Shown: positions 21,309 to 31,316 of the stretch, piece by piece | Numbering within the stretch: position 1 is the stretch's first letter | Layout of the letters: each line of letters begins with the position of its first letter | From: Pilatotrama ljubarskyi | Taxonomy: Eukaryota > Basidiomycota > Agaricomycetes > Polyporales > Polyporaceae | DNA length: 64,000 nt | Direction of reading: 5' to 3' | NCBI GenBank assembly: GCA_022385805.1 | Contig: MU277683.1 | Location: 62,001-126,000 of the forward strand | The notes under the pieces: generated by a model | Seen by the model: only the letters and a program-made list of their open reading frames with translations | The model's database searches: none | Told to the model about the DNA's origin: nothing | Program-made: the position numbers and the translations under genes

Positions 21309-23065
21309 ATGCCTCCCAGACGAACTCGCGCGGCCAGTACCGCCGAACCCGCAGCGCCGCGCTCACGCGCGACGAAACGCGCTGCCTCCCGCGATGCTGA
21401 CAAGGCCGCTCCGGCCACGAAGCGCGTTCTTCGCGCTGCCCCGTCCAATGTCGAGCAGCCCAAGGTCAACGGGAAGACCAAGGCCAGCGCTGACGAGAAA
21501 GCGAAGCCCGAGAAGGGCAAGGCTCCCGCGCGCGTCCGCAAGATCCCTCAGGGCATCAACGCCCTTCCTGCTATACCCCAGCACTACCGCCCTCCTCTGC
21601 ATCTCTTCACGTGGGGCTCCGGCGAGATGAGCCAGCTGGTAATGGACTACAATCAAGAGATCGCCAAGCCTCGCAAAAACCCTTTCGTCTCGGAGAAAAT
21701 TGAAGAGGGCGCATTCGGCGATGACCACGCGGGCCTTGAGTGCGTCGCTGCTGGCGGCCTTCACACGCTGTTGCTGGACGAGAAGGGCACGGTAAGTCGT
21801 GGCTCCCTGGCCGCGCCTCATAACATTCATGCTGACCGTGGCGAAGATCTGGTCCTGCGGGACAAACGATAATGGCGCATTGGGCAGAGTCACTATCAAC
21901 ATGCCTGACCCGAACAACGATGCCTACTCATTAGAGGTGGACGAAAATACCAAAGACCCTGTCTGGAAACCGGTTCCCATACACAGCCTCATTGAAGAAG
22001 GCTTCCGTGCCGTCAAAATCGTCGCCGGCGATAGCTTTTCCGCAGCTGTCAGCGACCAAGGCGAGCTTCGCGCCTGGGGTGCATTCGCAGTACGTACACA
22101 TTATATCTGCACTCCGGTTTGCAGACCACTGAACCGATCTGCTTCAGGGGAACCAAGGGCTCGTCGGCTTCTCCAGCCACGCCAAAAAGCAGTACAAGCC
22201 CGTACCCCTGCTTGACCTCAAGGAGGAGAAATGGGTGTCCGCGGCGGCGGGCAACAACCATCTACTCCTCCTCACTACCCTGGGCAACATCTACACCCTT
22301 GGCACCGGCGAGGAGGGCCAGCTCGGTCGGCGCGTCATCGAGCGCCGTAAGATCAGCGGTACCGCCCCCGAGAAGATTGTACTAGGCACTCGCGCGCGCA
22401 AGGCCGTGGTCATCGGCGCAGGCAACAACCACTCCTTCGCCGTCGACGACGAGGGCAATACGTGGGGCTGGGGTGTTAACTCCAAGGGTCAGACCGGTAC
22501 TGGCGTCTCGGACGTCAACATTGACAAGGAGGTCCACTCGCCAAAGCGCGTCATTGGTCTGAGCAAGGCTGAGCTCGACGGCGCCACTGTGGTTCAGATC
22601 GCCGGTGGCGACCTGCACACGCTCTTCCTCACCTCCGATGGCCGCGTCTTTGCGTGCGGCTTGTCCGAGGAGGGCCGCCTAGGCATCGCGGATGACGATC
22701 CCGTTCTCTCGGACCGCCAGTTCTCCGACTTTGTCCCTGAGCCCGTGCAGGTCAAGTTCCCGGACCCGGCTGACCGCATCGTGCACATTGCGGTAGGCAC
22801 GAACAACAACATCGCGATCACTGCGGGGGGTGCGATGTACTCCTGGGGCCGGCAAGTCGTGGGTGAGCTCGGTCTCGGCGATCCGGATCTCGACTTCCAA
22901 CCCACACCTGCGGTCGTCGTTCGCAAGGAGGGCGGGAAGTGGGCTGCCGTCTACGCGTCGTGCGGCGGTCAACACTGCTTAGCGCTCCTCAGGAGCAAGG
23001 ACCATGACCCCGTCCCTGTGGGCCCCAGAAGGCCTGACCATCCGGACTCGAAGACCAAGGCATAG
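21309..23065 (+). CDS. RCC1: RCC1-family Ran guanine-nucleotide exchange factor
   Basis: Chromatin-bound exchange factor that loads GTP on Ran, setting the nuclear transport gradient. Three exons in phase 0: 21309-21791, 21847-22089, 22148-23065, total 547 residues. A basic, Ala/Lys-rich N-terminus (MPPRRTRAAS, ATKRAASRDADK) should give nuclear import and DNA contact. The beta-propeller repeats follow, with the hallmark alternation: FTWGSGEMSQL, IWSCGTNDNGALG, AAAGNNHLLLLTTLG, IYTLGTGEEGQLG, IGAGNNHSFAVDDEG, TWGWGVNSKGQTG, IAGGDLHTLFLTSDG, VFACGLSEEGRLG, MYSWGRQVVGELG. The length matches fungal Srm1/Pim1 proteins. Confidence 0.92.
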
Positions 23066-23413
23066 CTGCGTCTTTGCTAGAGAGAAGCCGCATGCGACAC
23101 CCCGCTGTATCTACTACCCAGACCATTGTGCATAGTACCCCCTAGTCTGTCCATCCTCATCCTCCGCCAATAGTGCATTTGCATCTCTGCGTCGCTCTCA
23201 CGGCCCGGCAGGACTTACGCTCTCGCGCGTCTACACCCCCTATACACTACCGGCTCTTGGCTCGAACAGAAGATTCAAGAGCAAACTCATTCGTACTATA
23301 CAAATCGCACCCTTCCAACAATTCCTCATCGTTCTCGTTCTGTGCGCCTATATCGCGACGTAGATCTGCAATGTATACCCAACCTCGAGCAATGGCCAAA
23401 CACGCATTCGTGC

Positions 23414-26184
23414 TCATAGCTTGGCGACCCACTTGCGCAACTCGACCTTCTGGATCTTGCCCGTCGACGTTTTCTGCGCCCATGTGCGTCAAGCTCAAGC
23501 TTCAAGCTACAAGCTCGCTCGGGACATGAGAAAGGACTCACCGGCAGCTCGTCGACGACCGCGACCCACTCAGGGCACGCAAAGCCCGGCAGACGTCCTC
23601 GCGCATGCTTCTTCAGATCCTGTTCAAAGGCAGCGTAGCGCCCCTCCCACTTGGCCTTCTTCTGCGGGTGAAGGATGACGAACGCCATCGGGCGCTCACC
23701 CCACTTGGGATGCGGGCGCGCGACCACGGAGACCTCGAGCACGTCTGGGTGCGACGCCAGCTCTACATGTCCGTTCGATGTCAGCCAAACTCCTCGCACG
23801 ACAAGTAAAGATAAGTCTCGCCTTGCTCGATGGCTAAGCTCGAGGCGTTCTGCAGGGCATATGCGTCAAGAAGGATCTCGATGAGTACATATGCAAGCGT
23901 CATTGACTCGCCTCTCCGCCAGAGATGATGATGTCCTTGCTACGATCCTGCAGACTGATGTAGCCATCCGGGTGCCAGACGGCAAGATCACCGGTGTTGA
24001 AGTACCCGCCACGGAACGCCTTGCGCGTTGCCTCGGGGTCCTTGAAGTACTCTTTCATCACAATGTTCCCCCGGAAGACGACCTCGCCCATCGTCTTGCC
24101 GTCCTTCGGCACGTCCACGAGCGGCCCGTTGGGGTCCTCGCCCTCCTTCGGCTGGAACACGACGCGCGCGTCTTCCGCGGTGGCGAAGCTGTGACCTTGC
24201 CGCGCGAGCAGCTTGGCGCGATCATCGAGGGGGAGGGATGTCCAGTGCGGCTGGTAGTAACACTTGGTCGACGGGCCGTATGTCTGAGACGACGGTCAGC
24301 TTTGTGTTGACTTCGCTGCATTGTTTACTAGCTTACCTCACTACGGATAGCCAGGTTGGATAGCAGAGGCAGTCAGCTTTTAGGAAGTCAGATGCAGGAT
24401 CTGGTACGTACGTCAGACCATAGACATGAACAGGCTTAATGATGATCTTCTCCAGCTCTCCAATGAGGTGCGCCGTCGGTGCTGAACCCGCAATGATTGC
24501 GTAGACGGTCTTATCGAGGCGTCTCGCCTGAGGCGCGTTGATCAAACCGATCTGCAGAGGTCGTTTCAGCTCGAACTGTGGCTCACACAGCGATAGCCGT
24601 GGCGCGGAGGCTCCGGAGATTGCACGCGTACCTGCACTGTCGGCGCGCCGCAATAGTGCGTCACCCCAGAGTTGAGGAGATGGTTCCAGATATGCGGGTA
24701 TGATACCGAGCGCAGAGTGATCTGTTAGAACAATAGCGGCGTCAGCGTATGTGCGACTGGCCATGCGAAAGTCAAGCTCACCTGCGCAGCTGCAGCAAAT
24801 GTAATAGCCCAGGGGTACGTCCATCCGCTGGCGTGGAACATGGGCAGAATCCTGTCCGAGATTGCGTTAAGTCAATACTGGACCGCTTGACGGCGGAACC
24901 TTCATGGCTTACCAAAGGTACGTCGAGTCACCATTCATGCTGCGCGGGGTCAGTTCAACGTCTCCTACCTATAGAACGGCTCAACCGACCCAGTTTCATA
25001 CGCGTTGGCAACGGCGGCGAGGTACGAGCCTACAGGAATGTGAGTATTAGGCCGACTTGATCGTTCATGCTAAGCTGACTGACCTCGTAAGGTGGTGAGC
25101 ACTCCCTTCGGCTACCAGGAGGGGCATAGAGTGAGTCAGTGTTCGCCATAATGGTGCAGGTACGGCTTACCCGCCCGGTGGTGCCGGATCTATTGCAATG
25201 GTCAGCAAACGTCTCGCACGAACACGGAAAAGCGCTCGTACGTATAATTCAGCGCGCAAGGCGCGTCTTCGTCGCGTTCCCACTCCAGACCCGGCCAACC
25301 GCGCTCGCCGCTGAATCTCCGACCGGACGTGAGGAACTGCTCATACGGGTCGTCCTCGCGCCCGGTGTCGTTGATCACAATGACAGGCGCTTTCGCGCCC
25401 TTGACAAGGTGCACAAACTCGTGGTCAACGAGGATGAGCTTCGACTCGCTGTGCTCGAGTATGTATGCGACTTCGCCATGCGTCAGCCGGGTGTTGATTG
25501 TGCAGAGGACCGCGCGTGCGCCGAGGACGCCATGGTATGCCTCTGTGAAGGAGCTCTGGGTCAATGCCTCGTTCATACCAGATGAACAGGTAGTGGCTAC
25601 CAGATGCAGCGGGTCTGTGTCGGCGCAGTCAGTATTGACATTGTACGGATTCTCATGGGGGGTACCCACATGTTCGGAGCAATGACAGCGATACGATCGC
25701 CAGGCCGTATACCGGCCTGGATGAGTGCATACGCGAAGTTCTGGCACCGCTGCGCCCTGAGGTACTCCTGGGTCTGCATTCATGGTTCTGTCCGAGTTGG
25801 GAACCACGTACCAGACTGCATACGAATAGATCACGGGGTGTTCCACGTCGGGATGTACCAGGGCTAGTTTGTTGGGATAGACTTGTGCGGCGCGGAGAAG
25901 GAATGCGAGGGGGTTCTGCGTGCGAAGATGCAGTGACGACGATCGTCCGGGCTCAATATGCACTCACCAACGCATGCCGGTACACAGGAGTATTGTCCGG
26001 GGTACGCAAGCGGTAGTTAACCTCGCGAGGAGGGATGCTGGCCTGCGTAGGTCTGAAATGCTTGAGCGACTCTGTTCAGGGGGCGACGCGTCGAGATCAA
26101 TGCCTTGGGTCCTAGTGACACAGTCCGCATAACACACGCACCGTTCGCCATGTAGAACTCGTCCGCAAGCTGTATCTTGGACAT
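23414..26184 (-). CDS. AMP-forming acyl-CoA synthetase, predicted peroxisomal
   Basis: Activates a carboxylic acid, probably a medium- or long-chain fatty acid, to its CoA thioester. The gene is split into at least 15 short exons. The first seven keep phase: 26184-26142, 26071-25968, 25915-25812, 25756-25670, 25553-25242, 25189-25171, 25111-25084. The AMP-binding P-loop is itself split: SGTTGR lies in a 19-nt exon and PKGVLTTLR in a 28-nt exon. Later segments include MFHASGWTYPWAITFA, HYCGAPTVQ, AGSAPTAHLIGELEK, YFNTGDLAVWHPDGY and DRSKDIIISGGE. The C-terminal KTSTGKIQK holds the catalytic lysine. The protein ends in AKL, a PTS1 peroxisomal signal, which favours a role in beta-oxidation. Exons between about 25084 and 23900 were recognised by motif but not all borders were fixed. 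Confidence 0.88.
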
Positions 26185-27504
26185 GATGGTTGACTCGTAC
26201 CGTTCTTATACGCGCGAGACGTGTAGCCCCAGACCCAGGACGCGAAAGAGAGGTGGGCGGACGCGTTGCGGAATGCGGGGAAGACTCAAGAGTGCGGGGT
26301 AAGAGCCGGCTGAACACATGACCAGGCGCGCTTCCGCGACATTCCGCCTCCAAGAGCACCTTAGATTGAGAGTTATCAGATTAGATATCTCGGTTGTCGT
26401 AAGCCAGATAAGATTAGGAGCTCGCATACGTCCCACGCACCTTACAGCCTGGAGATGGTGTATTCCTTCTGGCATGGAGCAGTTTCTGGGCACTCGAAAT
26501 CTTCTGTAGATCGTTTGTCCAGGACTGTCCCAAAAGCTGGGGGATCCTGGGGGAAGGCGATAAACGCTCCAATTTTCGTGACCGTCCCGACGCCCACTGT
26601 AGGACTTGCACCGTCTCAGCATGGTGACTCAAATACTCATACCCGGGTCCATCTTCCCCAGTATCCTGCAGGGGGATAGCAGTATCTGTGCCATGATGAG
26701 CGTCCTTACTCACGCACACGGACACCTGAGCAAGTTCGCAGGCGTCTAGAGCAGCGGGACAGGCTTTCTCGCAGGACGGGCTGGCGTCGGACACCGGCGC
26801 TCTGTTCTGTATGGAGCCCGCCATCACATTCCATACATGAGTCTACTGAGCTAACATAGTAGAGCAGAGTATATACTGACAAGTGAGCATTTTTGCGTTG
26901 CTTCCTGCGTCAGATGGGCAGCTGGACGGTGGCTGTCGCTTACTACGAGGACTAACGACTCGTCTGAAAAGGCAAGGGCCACCATGCCTTTCATCCTTCC
27001 CGATTGGGAACGTTGGTAAGCGCCGACCTCGTCTCTTGACACCACAAACAGCCATAGCGAATGCCCACAAAGGCTCGCTAGACATGGGATATGCCCTTAT
27101 AGACAGCCTGGGCAAAGCTGAGGCTGCGAGCACCTCCGTTGACCTCTGTCCACGGCCGTAGCGGAGTTATCTCGCGGAGCGGCTCGCGTACGCGTGAAAG
27201 CGAGCTCCCAAGTAAGTAACGTCCCTTTGTGATTCAAAGCGGGCAAGGCCTCCCTAAGTTCTGACGGTCCCTCTAGAAGTCTGCTACCCGAGTGATGAGT
27301 CTATCGCTCTCAACTCCCACCACGCCAGCAATGGTCCATTGTCCGTATTTAATCGCCCAGTCTTTCTGGGCGGACAATGGACCACCGCGTGCGCCCTGCC
27401 CGCAAGCCGTCTTCACGAGCTCTCCTCGAGCGTGAGTCTATCCGAGCCTCTGCTCCGCTTCGTCTTGAGCTGTACCATTGCTCCATCGCTGCTGTGCGCC
27501 CAGG
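26185..27504. other. Divergent intergenic region, 1.3 kb
   Basis: No gene recognised between the acyl-CoA synthetase and the DUF6593-like gene. The distal end contains the bulged hairpin at 27333-27383. Confidence 0.4.
27333..27383. repeat. Bulged inverted repeat enclosing a TATA-like element
   Basis: ggtccattgtc (27333-27343) pairs with 27373-27383, and cgcccag (27354-27360) pairs with 27366-27372. The loop is tcttt. The left side carries a 10-nt bulge (27344-27353, cgtatttaat) containing TATTTAA. That makes 18 bp of perfect pairing about 120 nt upstream of the next ATG. Confidence 0.85.
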
Positions 27505-28397
27505 ATGCTCCTCAAGCTCACCTCCTCAGACGTGCGCGATACGGCGCTTGTCGACTGCGCCACCGGCGACGTCGTGTATCGCACCTCCACCTCGGACCGC
27601 GCCCGCCCAAGATCGAGGGCAAGTTCGACCAGCAGCTGGGCGAGCACGAGTCGATCTCAGGAAAAGCTACCCCTTTGCGATCGGTGTACGACAGCAGTGC
27701 TTGATCGGGAGGGACAGGCTGTCGCGGAGATTGTATGGGAGGGCCGGCACGCATCGGTGATCAGAATACGGGAGGACGTCCTGAAAGGGACCGCCGAGCT
27801 GTTCGACGCGGCTTTCGTCAGAGTCCTGTGAGTACCTGCTTCATTCGAGGTTGTGCCTGCTCTGACAAGTTTGGCAGCCCTGACGAGACTTTCCTCCCTA
27901 CGCGTATGGAGTACACCTGGAGGATAACTCCAGACACTCTGACGGTGAGTCTGAATGAATGACACGGACTTTCTGTCAGCTCATGTGCCTCGTGGCCTTT
28001 AGCTGCTGGATGACGACGATGCCGTCATAGGACGACTGTACGCGGATTGCGCATTCATCAATGGCCGCCCCGTTCCATCTCTGCAGCCTCGCACCGGGCT
28101 TGACTACCTGGAGCTTGGCGAGCTTCCGGCTGATGAGCTCTTGGAGGTCATCGGTGAGCTATATCCTAGCAATCATTCCCTCTAGTGGGCATGTGGCTTA
28201 TACGGGTTCACGCTGTAGTATCCTACCTTCTCGTCAGCACCTTGCGTGACAGACTGTACTCAGTTACCACATACGTCTACGGCCGGCGTAAACGACCTCT
28301 AGCCACCCTTCGTACACACGCTACGCGTAGTCTCGCGAACCTGCGCGAGAGCTTCCGTCGGACTATCTCCCCATCCCCATCGCCACTGCAGCATTAG
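27505..28397 (+). CDS. DUF6593-like basidiomycete protein
   Basis: Four exons keep phase: 27505-27827, 27878-27944, 28003-28153, 28219-28397, total 239 residues. The start MLLKLTSSDVRD followed by TALVDCATGDVVYRT resembles the opening strands of the DUF6593 family. The middle reads VAEIVWEGRHASVIRI and AFVRVLPDETFLPTRMEYTW, a repeated beta-strand pattern with the conserved WEGRH. The tail after the last intron is basic and Ser-rich (RRTISPSPSP). The biochemical role of the family is unknown; such genes are numerous in Agaricomycetes and often variable. The family call is from memory of pattern and moderately sure; the gene structure is better supported. Residues encoded about 27600-27690 may contain an unrecognised intron. 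Confidence 0.6.
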
Positions 28398-29357
28398 ATG
28401 CAGATATGCCGTTCATCAACTCGCACGTTCGCACTCGAACATTATCCGCGTCACCTTCGCATCCCGTCGTTTAGTCCTTGTCTGCATACCCCACACATTC
28501 GCTTTCGTCTTCGCATGTCGATATTGCTATCCCCGAGCGCCTGTCCTCTCCTTTGCGCTAGTGCCAAACAACTGATCCTTCGTAACTGTAATACGAGCAG
28601 CCGCACGTTCCTACCATATCTCTTCCAATGCATGTCCCAGCGCCCAATTTTGTTCACTCACTGAGTACGTGTTGGCGTACAAGTCGAAGCACTGACACAG
28701 TACTGCTCGTCTGACGCGCTGTCCCGCACAAAACCAGCAATGACCCGTACCTGACCTGCAGCGTCTACGACCGGTCGTAGTGGCCATCGCACCATCGGCT
28801 CCGCAATGCATAAGCATTGTACTTCTTGACCAGTACCCACAGAGGGCGCCAGAAACACTGCATTCCGTCAACTCCGGTGTTGATCAAGATTTGGTGCAAG
28901 ATGCTGGGTCCGTTTGCTGTGCACAACAGCGGTGCCCATGCATCGCATCTGTCCCCTCCCTGCGTCGCAGTCTCTCCACAGTGCGTCTCAGCTCGCTCTC
29001 GCCTACCTCAAACGCGAGATGTGGTGCCGCGTGCCTCTCTCCGACCCGGACGCGCACGCCGAGCTGACAGACATCGCGGAAGCTGCCGCACGATGACTCG
29101 GAATGGCTGCCATCGTGCGCCTCGGTCGGTGGCCCCGGATCATCGCCTTGCAACTGTCCCGAGGTTCATTTTCTATCCGCATGTCACACAGTTCGACGGT
29201 ATATATGTCGCCATGTTCTGCCGTTTATCTCCTCGCCAAGCCTACTACACCCATCGACTAGATCTGACTCCGAGTCTGCCGCGTTCCTCATAGACGTTAG
29301 AGCTATATAGACTATATCCTACTCCTTGCCCTAGTGTCCCAGTCTCTTCGCCCCATA
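28398..29357. other. Intergenic, with one possible exon remnant
   Basis: About 960 nt between two plus-strand genes. Apart from the fragment at 28981-29096, no coding sequence was recognised. Confidence 0.4.
28981..29096 (+). pseudogene. Possible terminal exon of a small unrecognised gene or relic
   Basis: A short frame with strong G/C third-position bias reads ASQLALAYLKREMW, then RVPLSDPDAHAELTDIAEAA, and stops at TGA 29094-29096. It follows an acceptor-like CTCCACAG. No upstream exon could be joined with confidence. It looks like a conserved C-terminus, but I do not know the family. Confidence 0.3.
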
Positions 29358-31091
29358 ATGGTGTCCATTTCCTCCCCTAATGCTCCTGAGGTCGACCTCT
29401 CCCACCACCTTTCGTCGGAGGCTCGCATGCGGAAGCCCAATCCCATGAAGGCGATCTGGAAACTTACCAGACGCAAGCCGAACATGGTCTCCCTCGCAAA
29501 CGGTCAGTCTCAGTGCGACAAAGCCTTGGAATATCCTCTGACCGTGTGCTGTCTCTGCAGGTGACCCTCACTTCTCATTATACCCCATACGCAGGGTAGA
29601 GTTCGAGATGGCCTCCGTAGAGGAAGCCGATCCTGTCGCCACCTGGCGGAAAGCCGGCCCCAGCGCTCCCTCGACGAAGTTTGTATCCTCGAGCTACGAG
29701 CCCTGCGCGCTGCCCCTCCAGACAGCTCTCCAGTACAGCCACGGCGCCGGCCTCCCCGACGCGCAGCGCGTCGTCACCGAGCTCACAAACTACTATCACT
29801 CGCCGCCCGATCACATATGCACCCTCTCGCTCGGGAACTCCGACGCGATTGCCAAATGCTTCCGTATTCTCGGCGAACCTGGGGACTACTTCCTTGCGGA
29901 CGAGTTCTCGTTCAGTTCGATCACGAACGCGCCTCTGTCGCAAGGCATCAAGTGGGTCGGCGTCAAGATGGACGACGGCGGGATGATTCCTGAGGAGCTC
30001 GAGAAGGTCCTCACGAACTGGAACCCCGCGCGCGGACGGAGACCACATGTCTTGTACATCGTCCCGTAAGTTTCAATATGGCCTTTCATAAGTGGGCCTA
30101 ACGCTCACCGGCGAACGTCTGTAGGTGCGGTCAAAATCCGACAGGCTCAACCTTGAGCGTCGAGCGTCGGAGACAGATCTACGAGATCGCACAACGTTTC
30201 GACCTCGTTATCATCGAAGATGGTATGCGTGGCAGCAATATCTGATCCGAAAGCATGCACTGAACTGCTCCTCAGATCCGTACTACTACCTCCAGTACGA
30301 CTCTCCCTCTTCCTCCGCGACCTCCTCATCCACACCGTTCGTGCCCTCCCTCCTCTCCCTCGACACAGACGGGCGCGTCCTCCGCATCGACAGCTTCAGC
30401 AAGATCATGGCCCCCGGCATGCGCCTCGGCTGGATCACCTCGAGCCCGCTCTTCCACGAGCACCTCGTCTCCTACACCGACTCCTCCACACACCACCCGC
30501 ACGGCTTCGGGCAGATGCTCATCACCGAGATGCTCTCCGGCCCGAATGGCTGGGGCATCGACGGTTTCGACCGCTGGGTGCGCAGCCTCCGCGACGAGTA
30601 CCACCGCCGGCGCGACCTCTTCCTCGACTTGTTTGAGCGCGAGGTCGCTTCGACCGGCCTGGCAAAGGCGAGTCCCCCGGAGGCGGGCATGTTCTTGTGG
30701 ATCAGGGTGGAGATCGAGAGGCACCCGCGATACAGGGCGGATCTGCGTCGCCTGAGCGGGGACTCGACAGCGGCGCGGACAAACGTGGCGCAACTCATGG
30801 AGGAGCTGTTCGAGCGCTGCTTGGACAGCGGGCTTGTCATAATGCCCGCGTCGATATTCGCTCTCTCTGCGGACCCGAAGTATGATGACGTGGAGGACCC
30901 GGTTGAGGACGTGAGTGCACTTTGTTGCTATGCAGAAGACTTAGCACTGACTTGATGCCTGGCAGCGACTGAACTACCTTCGTGCGACGTTCGCGGGTAC
31001 CGAGGAGGCTATGGAGCAGGGCCTGGCTATCCTTGGTCAGACGCTGCGCGAGTTCTTCGCGGACGAGCAAAAGTACATAACCGCCGCCTAG
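29358..31091 (+). CDS. ARO8: PLP-dependent aromatic/2-aminoadipate aminotransferase (Aro8-like)
   Basis: Fold-type I aminotransferase; relatives act on aromatic amino acids, 2-aminoadipate or kynurenine. Five exons keep phase: 29358-29502, 29561-30065, 30125-30222, 30276-30910, 30966-31091, total 502 residues. Landmarks: MVSLANGDPHFSLYP near the N-terminus, LSLGNSDAIAK, the NPTG loop in YIVPCGQNPTGSTLS, FDLVIIEDDPYYYLQY with the cofactor aspartate, and the Schiff-base lysine in RIDSFSKIMAPGMRLGWI. The C-terminal domain has PPEAGMFLWIRVE. The start at 29358 is the first ATG in frame with a good CATAATG context. Exact substrate cannot be told from sequence alone. Confidence 0.88.
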
Positions 31092-31316
31092 GCCTGACCA
31101 GTAACTGGCATTGCATCATTTCTCTGGCAGGGACAGCTTCAAGGACGCTATCATTATTGTAGCTCAACGTGCATTCATTGACTCTTCGCATCTATACACC
31201 CGTTATCCACTCCATGCTACATTTATACCTCGTAACAATACCTGTCTTGGGACATCCACTGTCGTCCATACATTCCACCTCACACATTACACATGGAGCA
31301 CTGCAAACGCGGTACC

